Source of the DNA: Microbacterium yannicii
GTDB lineage: Bacteria; Actinomycetota; Actinomycetes; Actinomycetales; Microbacteriaceae
DNA: 64,000 nt
Assembly (NCBI RefSeq): GCF_024055635.1
Contig: NZ_JAMXMB010000014.1
Span: 62,001 to 126,000 of the forward strand
Reading direction: 5' to 3'
Positions 36,127 to 44,154 of this stretch are shown here, in pieces. A model generated the notes under the pieces. That model saw only the letters and a program-made list of their open reading frames with translations. It had not been told where the DNA came from and made no database searches. Numbering within the stretch: position 1 is the first letter of the stretch; every line of letters starts with the position of its first letter. Position numbers and translations under genes: made by a program.

Positions 36127-37686
36127 GTGGACCCCATCACCGCAACGCTCGTCATCCTGGTGCTCGCGGTGATCGCCTTCGTCAGCAACCGCGTGCCCAT
36201 CGGGATCGTTGCGATCGGCGTCGCCCTGGCCCTCTTCTTCACGGGAGTGCTCACGCTGCCGGAAGCCCTGGCGGGGTTCGGCGACCCGACCGTGCTGTTC
36301 ATCGCCGCGCTGTTCGTGGTCAGCGAGTCGCTGGATGCGACGGGCGTCACCGCGTGGGCGGGGCAGAAGGTGATCGGCCGCGCCGGGACGAGGCGGACCA
36401 CCCTCGTCGTCGTGGTCGCACTGCTGGTCGCCGGTTTGACGGCGCTCATCAGCATCAACGGCGCGGTCGCCGCTCTGCTCCCGTTGGTGGTCGTGGTCGC
36501 GGCGCGCGCCGGCATCGCATCGTCGAAGCTGCTCATGCCGCTCGCGTTCGCGGCATCCGCCGGCTCACTGCTCCTGCTCACCGGCACGCCGGTCAACATC
36601 ATCGTGTCGGAGTTCGCTGCGGGCGCGGGCGGGCGGGAGTTCGGGTTCTTCGAGTTCGCGCTCGTCGGGGTCCCGGTGCTGCTCGGCACCGTCGTGATCC
36701 TGCTGCTCAGCGGTCGGCTGCTGCCCGAGCGGAAGAGCGCCCTCATGCCGGTCGACCTGGTGCGCCACGCGCGGATGCTGCGCCAGCAGTACTCCCTGAC
36801 GCTCGACACCGGCGTGCTGCTCGGGCCGGACAGCGGGGTCACCGAGGTCGTCGTGGCGCCCCGCTCGCCCCTCATCGGCACGCGTGTGTGCGCCGGCATG
36901 ACGACGCCCGACGGCGACCTCGTCGTGCTGGCGGCGCGACGCGGCGACGAGCACCTGAAGGGCACGGAGTTCATCGTGCAGTCCGGTGACGCGCTCCTGC
37001 TGCAGGGCGCCTGGGACGACCTCACGCGGCGGACGCAGGACCCGGCCGTGCTCGTCGTCGACGACCCGGCGCAGCTGCGCCGGTCGGTGCCGCTCGGGCG
37101 CGGCGCGAAGCGCGCGATCGGCATCCTCCTCGCGATGATCGTGCTGCTCGCGACCGGCCTCGTGCCGCCGGCCGTGGCCGCGCTGCTCGCGGCGTGCGCG
37201 CTCGTGCTCACCCGCACGGTCACCGGGACGGCGGCGTACCACGCGATCTCGTGGACGACCGTGGTGCTGATCGCCGGAATGATCCCGCTGTCGACGGCAT
37301 TCATCAGCACCGGCACCGCCGACCTCATCGCTGACGGGATGCTGACGGTGCTGGGCGACGCCGGCCCCCACGTCGCTTTGCTCGCGCTGTGCGGGATCAC
37401 GCTGGTGCTGGGCCAGCTGATCAGCAACACCGCGACCGTGCTCATCGTGGCGCCGATCGCCATCTCGGTCGCGCGCGCCCTGGACCTGTCGGTGCAGCCC
37501 TTCATGATGGCGCTCGCCGTCGTGGGCGCCGCAGCCTTCCTCACGCCGATCGCGACACCCGCGAATCTCATGGTGATGGAGCCGGCGGGCTATCGGTTCG
37601 GCGACTACTGGAAGCCCGGACTGCCGCTCGCGCTGTTCTTCCTGCTGATGGCCGTGTTCTACGTCCCGCTCGTCTGGCCGTTCTGA
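36127..37686 (+). CDS. SLC13-family permease with RCK_C-like domain
   Basis: 519 aa. About eleven membrane spans in two halves. Signature loops are TGTPVNIIVSE in the first half and SNTATVLIVAPIAI plus LTPIATPANLMVMEPAGYRFGDYWKPG in the second. A soluble stretch at about residues 225-320 (VTEVVVAPRSPLIGTRV...FIVQSGDALLLQG) is a TrkA-C/RCK_C-like regulatory domain. This plan is used for sulfate and dicarboxylate uptake. GTG 36127 lies 6 bp after a -10-like TACGCT (36115-36120), so a leaderless start is preferred over the upstream GTG/ATG codons. Next to sulfur genes, sulfate is the leading guess. Confidence 0.87.
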   Translation: MDPITATLVILVLAVIAFVSNRVPIGIVAIGVALALFFTGVLTLPEALAGFGDPTVLFIAALFVVSESLDATGVTAWAGQKVIGRAGTRRTTLVVVVALLVAGLTALISINGAVAALLPLVVVVAARAGIASSKLLMPLAFAASAGSLLLLTGTPVNIIVSEFAAGAGGREFGFFEFALVGVPVLLGTVVILLLSGRLLPERKSALMPVDLVRHARMLRQQYSLTLDTGVLLGPDSGVTEVVVAPRSPLIGTRVCAGMTTPDGDLVVLAARRGDEHLKGTEFIVQSGDALLLQGAWDDLTRRTQDPAVLVVDDPAQLRRSVPLGRGAKRAIGILLAMIVLLATGLVPPAVAALLAACALVLTRTVTGTAAYHAISWTTVVLIAGMIPLSTAFISTGTADLIADGMLTVLGDAGPHVALLALCGITLVLGQLISNTATVLIVAPIAISVARALDLSVQPFMMALAVVGAAAFLTPIATPANLMVMEPAGYRFGDYWKPGLPLALFFLLMAVFYVPLVWPF

Positions 37687-38061
37687 CCCGGCTGTCGCCG
37701 TGGGCCGCGGCATCCGCTCGCATCCGGAGACCTGCCGGGATGCGGATGCCGGTGGCCGGGGCGTCCGCTCGCAGCGGGAGATCTGCCCGGACTAGCATGC
37801 CGGCGGCCGCTGCGTCCGAGTTCCGGCGGATCTCCGAATCCCGGGTGGTTCGCGGCATCCGCTCGCATCCGGCCTGCGACGAGTTCCGCCCAACTTGGCG
37901 ACTCGCCAGAACTCGCCATCGAACGGGGCGGTCCTTGGCGACTCGCCAAAACCGGTCGGGCGAAGGGACGCCACGAACGTGATGCTCGGACCCGACAGTC
38001 GCCAAGAATCGCCACTTCGCGCGCCGCCTTCTGGCGACTCGCCAAAAGGCGCAGGGTGGTG
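37687..38061. repeat. gene-free region with three TGGCGACTCGCCA palindromes
   Basis: No credible ORF. Perfect 13-bp palindromes TGGCGA-C-TCGCCA occur at 37896-37908, 37936-37948 (extends to 15 bp) and 38032-38044; a split version with two TCGCCA copies is at about 37998-38014. The first part (37687-37880) contains several GCATCCG/GGATGCCGG copies. Together this looks like a cluster of lineage-specific intergenic repeats. Confidence 0.65.
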
Positions 38062-38100
38062 CGCGGCGCCCCGGTGGCTCGGGTCCACCGGGGCGCCGCG
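38062..38100. terminator. strong bidirectional terminator hairpin
   Basis: Perfect 16-bp arms (38062-38077 and 38085-38100, CGCGGCGCCCCGGTGG and its complement) with loop CTCGGGT. It lies 5 bp after the SDR stop on the minus strand and could also end the SLC13 transcript. Confidence 0.85.
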
Positions 38101-38105
38101 GGCTC

Positions 38106-39131
38106 TTACGCGGCCGACCAGCCGCCGTCGCTGGCGAGGTTCTGGCCGTTGACGTTGACGCCGTCGTCGCTCAGCAGGAACGTGATGGACGCGGCGAGGC
38201 GGTCAGGCAGCACCGGAGGTGCCATCACGGCCATGCCGGTGCGTACGCGCTCGGCGCCGAGCGCCGAGTTGAACTTCGCCTCGATGTTGGTGATGACAGC
38301 GCCGGGAGCGACCGCGTTCACGCGGATGCCGCTCGGGCCGTACATGAACGCGCTCGACTTGGTGAGGCCGACGACGGCGTGCTTGGACGCCGTGTAGGCG
38401 GCACCGGCGCTCGAGCCGCGCAGGGATGCCTCGGACGACGTGTTCACGATCGAACCGCCGCCCTGCGCGAGCATGGCGGGGATGACGGCGCGCATCAGCT
38501 TCATGGTGCCGGTGACGTTGACGCTGAACACACGGTCCCAGACCGCGTCGGTGACATCGCCGACCGGGGTCATGTCGTCCATGATCCCGGCGATGTTGGC
38601 GAGGCCGTCGATCCGGTCGCCGGCCGCCTCGATGATGCGGGCGACGCCCTGGTCGTCGGTGATGTCGGCGGTGAGCGCGACGACGTCGGCGCCGGCGTGC
38701 GCGGCCACGAACTCGTCGAGGCGCTCCTGACTGACGTCGACGGCGATCACGCGTCCGCCTTCGCGGGCGACGCGCGACGCGGTGGCGCGGCCGATGCCGG
38801 AGCCCGCGCCCGTCACGATGACGGTCTGGCCGGTGAAGCGGCCCGCCGTGATCTTCTCGGCCCACTCGGTCTTCGGGGTCGCATCCGCGGCCTCGGCGGG
38901 CACACCGTCGGGGTTGACCTGGGCGACGAGCGCGTCGAGGGCCTCCTGCGGGAAGGCGCCGCCGCTCATGGCCACCAGGTTGTGCAGGGGGAGCGCGGCG
39001 ATCGGGGCGAGTGCATCGGCGCTCTGGCCGCCCTGGGCGAGGAGGCCGCGAAGTGCGGCCCCGCCGGCCGGGTCGTCGAGCCACGACTGGATGGTGGACG
39101 CTCCGGTGAGGGGAGCGGTGGTGGTGCTCAT
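38106..39131 (-). CDS. short-chain dehydrogenase/reductase with N-terminal extension
   Basis: 341 aa. A classical SDR domain begins at about residue 100: cofactor motif VTGAGSGIGRA, NIAG, catalytic Ser in NTSSEAS, and YTASK with the catalytic Tyr/Lys. The first about 95 residues (SIQSWLDDPAGGAALRGLLAQ...) are a separate helical domain not normal for SDRs. GAAAGGGAAAG precedes ATG 39131. Divergent from a TetR gene, which probably controls it. Substrate unknown. Confidence 0.9.
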   Translation of the reverse strand: MSTTTAPLTGASTIQSWLDDPAGGAALRGLLAQGGQSADALAPIAALPLHNLVAMSGGAFPQEALDALVAQVNPDGVPAEAADATPKTEWAEKITAGRFTGQTVIVTGAGSGIGRATASRVAREGGRVIAVDVSQERLDEFVAAHAGADVVALTADITDDQGVARIIEAAGDRIDGLANIAGIMDDMTPVGDVTDAVWDRVFSVNVTGTMKLMRAVIPAMLAQGGGSIVNTSSEASLRGSSAGAAYTASKHAVVGLTKSSAFMYGPSGIRVNAVAPGAVITNIEAKFNSALGAERVRTGMAVMAPPVLPDRLAASITFLLSDDGVNVNGQNLASDGGWSAA

Positions 39132-39220
39132 GGCTGGTTCTTTCCCTTTCTCATGCGGTACGACAGTGCTCTATCTGGCGCGGGGCTGCGGGCGGGACGA
39201 GGATCCTTCGGGGCGGCTCC

Positions 39221-39249
39221 TACCGGACGACATTGTCCGGTACTAGGCT
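39221..39249 (+). promoter_or_regulatory. TetR-type operator and -10 element
   Basis: TACCGGAC (39221-39228), spacer GACATT, GTCCGGTA (39235-39242): perfect 8-bp arms, 22 bp overall. It is followed at once by the -10-like TAGGCT (39244-39249) of the TetR gene, so binding would block its promoter; the SDR promoter is within 90 bp. Confidence 0.8.
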
Positions 39250-39255
39250 ACACCC

Positions 39256-39831
39256 GTGCAGAGCACCGCATCCCCCCGTGCGCATCCCCGCCAGAACCGT
39301 GGCCCCGCCGCCGCTGCCGACAATCGCCGCGCCCTCATCGCCGCCGCCCGCGAGGTGTATGCCGAAGGCGGACTCAGCGCGCCGTTCAGCGCCGTCGCCA
39401 AGCGCGCCGGCGTCGGGCAGGGCAGCCTCTACCGCCATTTCCCCGACCGCACTGCGCTCGCCGTCGCCGTCTTCGAAGACAACGTCCGCGACCTCGAGGA
39501 GTACACCTCGCCGCCCGACCGCACGATCGACGATCTGTTCGACCGGCTCGTCGACCAGGCGGTCGTCTCGACGGCGTTCATCGAGCTCATCACCGCCGAT
39601 CTCACCGACGCCCGCGTGGCCGTGCTCGGTGCGCGCTTCCAGACGCTCGTCGATCGCGTCGTCACCCGCGACCGCGCCTCCGGCCGTGTCGGGACCCACA
39701 TCGAGACCGACGACGTGACGCTGGCGGCCGGGATGCTGGCGACCGAGCTCGCCCGCGCCGATCCTGCGCAGCGACCGGTCGTCGCCCGGCGGGCCCGCGC
39801 GCTCTTCGCCGCCGCATTCGCGCCGCGGTGA
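39256..39831 (+). CDS. TetR/AcrR family transcriptional regulator
   Basis: 191 aa. HTH at about residues 25-70: RRALIAAAREVYAEGGLSAPFSAVAKRAGVGQGSLYRHFPDRTAL. GTG 39256 stands 6 bp after TAGGCT with no ribosome site, so it is probably leaderless. The upstream 22-bp palindrome is its likely own operator, giving autoregulation and control of the divergent SDR gene. Confidence 0.9.
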   Translation: MQSTASPRAHPRQNRGPAAAADNRRALIAAAREVYAEGGLSAPFSAVAKRAGVGQGSLYRHFPDRTALAVAVFEDNVRDLEEYTSPPDRTIDDLFDRLVDQAVVSTAFIELITADLTDARVAVLGARFQTLVDRVVTRDRASGRVGTHIETDDVTLAAGMLATELARADPAQRPVVARRARALFAAAFAPR

Positions 39832-39851
39832 TCCGGCGTTAGGCTCCTGCC

Positions 39852-40178
39852 ATGGGAAGGTTCATCTACGACACCAACGCGAACTCGGTCGACATCGACG
39901 ACCGCACGCTGGCACATCTGCGCATCGTCATGATGAACAAGCTGCGCCGCTCCGAGCCGTTCATGTTCGACGTGGAGATCGGCGACGGCAGCGGTCGGCG
40001 CAGCTTCTGGATCCACCCGGCGGTGCCGATCCAGTTCCACTTCTTCGGCAGCCGTCAGCCGCGGATCAACCGCAGCTGGGTCGAGGTGCTGATGCTCTCC
40101 GCGAGCGGGCCGAGCGGGCTCTCGATCCTCCCCGAGCCGGCCGAGGACGAAGAGCCGGCATCGCCGGAGCAGGCCTGA
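39852..40178 (+). CDS. small conserved protein (DUF7882-like), copy 1
   Basis: 108 aa, no membrane segment. It opens GRFIYDTNANSVDIDDRTLAHLRIVMMNKLRR and has FWIHPAVPIQFHFFG and RSWVEVLMLSASGPSGL. The gene at 40228-40674 encodes a clear paralogue. Such proteins are common, often in several copies, in Microbacteriaceae, with no known function. ATG 39852 lies 6 bp after TAGGCT (39840-39845): leaderless. Confidence 0.72.
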   Translation: MGRFIYDTNANSVDIDDRTLAHLRIVMMNKLRRSEPFMFDVEIGDGSGRRSFWIHPAVPIQFHFFGSRQPRINRSWVEVLMLSASGPSGLSILPEPAEDEEPASPEQA

Positions 40179-40227
40179 GCGCCGGCGCCGCGGCGACCTT
40201 CAGAAGCTGAGGCGTCGGAGGTGACGT

Positions 40228-40674
40228 CTAGGAGTTGACGTCCTCCGCCGTCAGCTCGGTGCCGCCGACGGTGAGGCGATCGACGTCGATGTGCTCGACG
40301 TCCACGGTGCCGAGCGAGAGGTCTGCCCCGTCTCCGAGGCCGCCTTCGGCATCCGGCACCTCCACCGGACCGGTGTCGAAGTGCTCCGCCACGAGCAGGA
40401 TGCCGCCGGTAGAGCTGGCCGAGTTCGCCAGGTCTTCGATCCACTCGCGGCTGAGCTGCGCCGGCTCAGGGTCGTCGAAGACGAACCGGAGCGGGATCGA
40501 CGGATGAAGCCAGATGGTGCTCCGCCCACGCGGCTGGTCGTCCGGATGCGTCCACGAGACGGTGAAGCTCTCATCGCGTCGGAGCTTGGTCGCAATGACG
40601 ACCTTGAGGTGCGCGAGTGCACGGTCCTCGATATGGATCGGCATCGCGCCGCCGCCGTAGTAGATCGTTCCCAC
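40228..40674 (-). CDS. small conserved protein (DUF7882-like), copy 2
   Basis: 148 aa. Residues 4-100 align with copy 1: IHIEDRALAHLKVVIATKLRRDESF, IWLHPSIPLRFVF, SREWIEDLANSASSTGG. The C-terminal 45 residues (PDAEGGLGDGADLSLGTVD...) are acidic and absent from copy 1. GTG 40674 is chosen because TATTGT (40681-40686) lies exactly 6 bp upstream; longer readings upstream lack similarity. Convergent with copy 1. Confidence 0.7.
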   Translation of the reverse strand: MGTIYYGGGAMPIHIEDRALAHLKVVIATKLRRDESFTVSWTHPDDQPRGRSTIWLHPSIPLRFVFDDPEPAQLSREWIEDLANSASSTGGILLVAEHFDTGPVEVPDAEGGLGDGADLSLGTVDVEHIDVDRLTVGGTELTAEDVNS

Positions 40675-40711
40675 GCGCCAACAATAACCCCGGAGGGCGC
40701 AGGTTACCGCC

Positions 40712-40946
40712 TCAGAGCCGCGTCCACACCTCCGTGAGCACGCTCCGGAGGATCCGCTCGATCTCGTCGACTCCTCTTCGGCCCGGTCGTCAGGGGTGGC
40801 GCCAGCTGGATCACAGGGTCGCCCCGGTCGTCGGCACGACAGGAGAGACCGGCGTCGAAGAGGGCCTTGGAGAGGAAGCCGCGCAGCAGCCGCTCGGACT
40901 CGTCGTCGTCGAACGTCTCCTTCGTCGCCTTGTCTTCGACCAGCAC
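40712..40946 (-). pseudogene. frameshifted remnant of a small protein gene
   Basis: One minus-strand frame reads VLVEDKATKETFDDDESERL and continues through LRGFLSKALFDAGLSCRADD to about APPLTTGPKRS; then sense continues in another frame as DEIERILRSVLTEVWTRL and a stop at 40712. A single extra base near 40760 would account for the break. No good start is seen. It may be a decayed gene or a sequencing error; family not recognised. Confidence 0.4.
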
Positions 40947-41004
40947 GGCCGGGCGCCGCGGTGCCTGGAGGCGTCTGCTGCCGGCATCCGTCGCCTTCGT
41001 ACGG

Positions 41005-41128
41005 GTTTGGGGCGCGGCAGTACCGTTCGGGGCGCACGCGGTGCGCCCCGAACGACGCTCGTGCGCCCCGAACGACGCTCATGCGCCCCAAACGGACGAG
41101 TCCCCCGAACGCTCGTGCGCCCCGAACG
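41005..41128. repeat. GTGCGCCCCGAACG repeat cluster
   Basis: Forward copies at 41041, 41061, 41081 (ATGCGCCCCAAACG) and 41115, the first three on a 20-bp period, and inverted copies at 41024-41037 and about 41005-41015. The inverted copy and the first forward copy form a 14-bp hairpin with a GCG loop. It lies between the gene remnant and the LacI gene's 3' end. Confidence 0.75.
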
Positions 41129-41160
41129 GGCGAGCCCGCCCGCGGCACCGCGACCACCGC

Positions 41161-42177
41161 TCAGGTCGAGCCGCGGACGATGAGCTGCGTGGGGAGCGCG
41201 ATCGGCGCGGGCGGCAGGGCGGCCCCGGCCGCCGCCTCGGTGAGCGCGGTGACGGCGGCCGCCGCCATCTCGCGGATCGGCTGGCGCACGGTGGTGAGCG
41301 GCGGGGTGAGCCAGCGCGCGCCGCGGAGGTCGTCGAAGCCGACGACGAGCACGTCGTCGGGGATGCGGCGGCCCGTCGCGGCTGCGGCGGAGTACACGCC
41401 GGCGGCCATCTCGTCGGAGCATGCGAACACGCCGAGCCGTTCGCCCGGCTTCAGGCCGCGGAGCACCGGCAGGGCGGCCTCGCGCGCGCCCGCGGCACCC
41501 CAGTCGGCCTGCACCGCGACCAGGTCGGCGTCCGGGCGGACCAGTCGCAGCGCCTCGCGGAAGCCGGTGTTCCGCGCGCGACCGTAGCGGTACGGCGGCG
41601 ACCCGAGCACCACCGCGAACCGGGTCGCGCCGCGTTCCGCCAGGTGCATCGCCGCGGCAGCGCCGCCCTCACGGTCGGTGGTGCGCACGCTCGTGAGGCC
41701 GCGCGACGTCTCGGCCTGCGGATCCATCAGCACGACGGGGATCTCGGCATCGTTCAGAGCGGCCAACTGCGATGCCGTCGGCGAGATGAGTCCGAGCACC
41801 ACCCCGGCCGAGCCGCGCCGGCGGATGCGCATCGGCCAGTCGTCGTCGGGGGTGTCGCGCTCCTCGGTCAGCACGAGGTCGTAGCCCGCGGCGGCCGCGG
41901 CGCTGCGGGCGCCGGCCGTCACCTCGTCGGAGTACGCGTTGTGGAACCAGCCGAGCACGAGGTCGACCAGCCGCGCAGACCCCGGCGGCCGTCCGCCCAC
42001 GGCGGGGTCACGCGCATAGCCGAGCGCGCGGGCGGTCGCCAGCACGCGGCGCCGCGTCGCGGGGGCGAGGTCGCCCCGCCCGGAGAGCGCGCGGGACGCG
42101 GTCGCCACGCTGACCCCGGCCGCCGCCGCCACCGCGGCGAGGCTCACGCGTGCAGGCACGGCACTACTGTCGCGCAT
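41161..42177 (-). CDS. LacI-family transcriptional regulator
   Basis: 338 aa. HTH RVSLAAVAAAAGVSVATASRALSG at about residues 10-33, then hinge and sugar-sensor domain ending in VVGFDDLRGARWLTPPLTTVRQP. ATG 42177 is fixed by the HTH position. Divergent from the Gfo-ThuA-Gfo-GH51 operon, 77 bp apart, with a palindrome between, so it very likely represses that operon in the absence of an arabinose- or sugar-type inducer. Confidence 0.93.
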   Translation of the reverse strand: MRDSSAVPARVSLAAVAAAAGVSVATASRALSGRGDLAPATRRRVLATARALGYARDPAVGGRPPGSARLVDLVLGWFHNAYSDEVTAGARSAAAAAGYDLVLTEERDTPDDDWPMRIRRRGSAGVVLGLISPTASQLAALNDAEIPVVLMDPQAETSRGLTSVRTTDREGGAAAAMHLAERGATRFAVVLGSPPYRYGRARNTGFREALRLVRPDADLVAVQADWGAAGAREAALPVLRGLKPGERLGVFACSDEMAAGVYSAAAATGRRIPDDVLVVGFDDLRGARWLTPPLTTVRQPIREMAAAAVTALTEAAAGAALPPAPIALPTQLIVRGST

Positions 42178-42182
42178 GCTGG

Positions 42183-42201
42183 AGGTTTTGCGCAAGAACC
42201 T
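42183..42201. promoter_or_regulatory. LacI-type operator candidate
   Basis: AGGTT and AACCT arms flank a core with the palindrome TTGCGCAA (42188-42195), a central CG core as in LacI/GalR operators. Located between the divergent LacI and oxidoreductase genes. Confidence 0.6.
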
Positions 42202-42253
42202 CGCGACGCCGGGCCGGCGGTGGCATCGTCTGTGGCTGGAAAGGGCACACCCG

Positions 42254-43465
42254 ATGACGACGACGACATCGCCGCTGCGGATCGCACTGATCGGCACCGG
42301 CTTCATGGGCCGCATGCACACCCACGCCTGGCGCACCGCGCCGCGCTTCTTCGATCTCCCGCTGACGCCGGAGCCGACGCTGCTCGTCGGGCACCGCCCC
42401 GACGCCACAGCGGAGGCCGCGGCCCGCTGGGAGTGGCCGGAACACACGGTCGACTGGCGAGAGGCCGTCGAACGCGACGACATCGACGTGATCGACATCT
42501 GCACCCCCGGCCAGACCCACGCCGAGATCGCGCTCGCCGCCTTGGCGGCCGGCAAGCACGTGCTGTGCGAGAAGCCGCTGGCGAACTCGGTGGCCGAGGC
42601 GGAGGAGATGACGGATGCCGCATCCCGCGCGGGCTCGGTCGCCATGTGCGGCTTCAGCTACCGCCGCACCCCCGCGCTCACCCTCGCACGCGAGCTCATC
42701 GCGGCGGGCCGCGTCGGCGAGATCCGTCACGTGCGGGCGCAGTATCTGCAGGACTGGCTGAGCGACCCGGACGCGCCCCACACCTGGCGCCTGGACCGCG
42801 ATCGAGCGGGCTCCGGCGCGCTGGGCGACATCGGCGCTCACAGCATCGACACGGCCCAGTGGCTCACCGGCCAGGACATCACCGGGGTCTCGGCGACCCT
42901 GCGCACCTTCGTCACGTCGCGGCCCCGCCGCGGGGAGGTCGAGGGCCTCGGCGGCGTCGCCGCCGACACGTCCGACCGGCTTCCCGTCACCGTCGACGAC
43001 GCCGCCGCGTTCACCGCCCACTTCGACGGCGGCGCCCTCGGCGTCTTCGAGGCGACGCGCCTGGCGACCGGACGGCGCAACGCCAACCGCATCGAGATCA
43101 ACGGCGACCGCGGCGCGATCGCGTTCGACTTCGAGCGGATGAACGAGCTCGAGGTGTACGACGCCGCCGCAGATGTCGCGCAGGGCTTCCGGCGCGTGCA
43201 GGTCACCGAGGCGCAGCATCCGTATGCCGGCGCCTGGTGGCCCGTCGGGCACGGACTCGGCTACGAGCACCTGTTCACGCACCAGGCCGTCGACTTCGTC
43301 CGCGCCGTCGCCGGTGAGATCCCGGTGTCGCCCACCTTCGCCGACGCGACCCAGGTGCAGCGCGTGCTCGCCGCGGTCGAGCAGAGCGCCGCGCACGACA
43401 GCATCCTGACGACGGTCGCCACGGCCGCCGCCCCCGAACACCCCCTGGAAGGGAACCCCTCATGA
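42254..43465 (+). CDS. Gfo/Idh/MocA family oxidoreductase
   Basis: 403 aa. Rossmann motif IALIGTGFMGRMHTHAW (about residues 10-26), EKPLANSVAEAEEM with the catalytic-region EKP, and GDIGAHSIDTAQWLTG typical of myo-inositol dehydrogenase-like members. ATG 42254 with GAAAGGG upstream; the longer reading from 42176 crosses the operator. First gene of a four-gene operon; its stop overlaps the ThuA gene. Confidence 0.93.
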   Translation: MTTTTSPLRIALIGTGFMGRMHTHAWRTAPRFFDLPLTPEPTLLVGHRPDATAEAAARWEWPEHTVDWREAVERDDIDVIDICTPGQTHAEIALAALAAGKHVLCEKPLANSVAEAEEMTDAASRAGSVAMCGFSYRRTPALTLARELIAAGRVGEIRHVRAQYLQDWLSDPDAPHTWRLDRDRAGSGALGDIGAHSIDTAQWLTGQDITGVSATLRTFVTSRPRRGEVEGLGGVAADTSDRLPVTVDDAAAFTAHFDGGALGVFEATRLATGRRNANRIEINGDRGAIAFDFERMNELEVYDAAADVAQGFRRVQVTEAQHPYAGAWWPVGHGLGYEHLFTHQAVDFVRAVAGEIPVSPTFADATQVQRVLAAVEQSAAHDSILTTVATAAAPEHPLEGNPS

Positions 43466-44154
43466 CCCGCACCGCCCTCGTCGTCCGTGGCGGATGGGAC
43501 GGCCATCACCCGGTCGAGGCGACCGAGCTGTTCCTGCCGTTCCTCCGTGACAGCGGCTTCGACGTCACCATCGAAGAAGACCCGCAGGTCTACGCCGATG
43601 CCGACCGCATGGCCGCGACCGACCTCGTACTGCAGTCCGTGACCATGTCGCAGGCCTCGAACGAGGCAGTGAAGGGCCTGCGCGAAGCCGTCGCCGCCGG
43701 CACGGGACTCGCCGGCTGGCACGGCGGCATCGCCGACTCGTTCCGCGCGAGCTCGGACTACCTCCAGCTCGTCGGCGGCCAGTTCGCGACCCACCCCTCG
43801 AAGCACCCTGACGAGGTGCACGGCGATCAGACCGACAACTACCTGGAGTACACGGTGGAGATCACCGACCTGGGTCGCCGGCACGAGATCACCGCCGGCA
43901 TCGAGGACTTCCGGCTCACGACCGAGCAGTACTGGGTGCTCCACGACGACCTCATCGACGTGCTGGCCACGACCACCCACCCGGTGCAGCCGTACCACCC
44001 GTGGCACCGGCCCATCACCTCGCCGGCCGTGTGGACGCGGGACTGGGGCCAGGGCCGCGTCTTCGTGTCGACGCCGGGCCACAGCCTCGACGTGCTGCAG
44101 GACGCCAACGTCCGCACGATCATCGAGCGCGGCATCCTGTGGGCCGCGCGATGA
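43462..44154 (+). CDS. ThuA-domain protein
   Basis: 230 aa class-I-amidotransferase-like fold of the ThuA type: ALVVRGGWDGHHPVEATELF at the N-terminus, GLAGWHGGIADSFR in the middle, HPWHRPITSPAVWTRDWGQGRVFVSTPGHSLD near the end. ThuA proteins take part in disaccharide use with Gfo/Idh dehydrogenases, possibly on 3-keto sugars; exact reaction unsettled. Overlapped by 4 bp on each side. Confidence 0.9.
   Translation: MTRTALVVRGGWDGHHPVEATELFLPFLRDSGFDVTIEEDPQVYADADRMAATDLVLQSVTMSQASNEAVKGLREAVAAGTGLAGWHGGIADSFRASSDYLQLVGGQFATHPSKHPDEVHGDQTDNYLEYTVEITDLGRRHEITAGIEDFRLTTEQYWVLHDDLIDVLATTTHPVQPYHPWHRPITSPAVWTRDWGQGRVFVSTPGHSLDVLQDANVRTIIERGILWAAR

Noticed and set aside
37895..38152. Plus-strand open frame with repeated GDSPK-like segments
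   Set aside because: The apparent peptide repeats come from the TGGCGACTCGCCA palindromes; similar frames exist on the other strand and there is no ribosome site or family resemblance.
41024..41128. Regularly spaced repeats considered as a CRISPR array
   Set aside because: Units are only 14 bp with 6-20 bp between them, spacers are not unique protospacer-like sequences and no cas gene is present.
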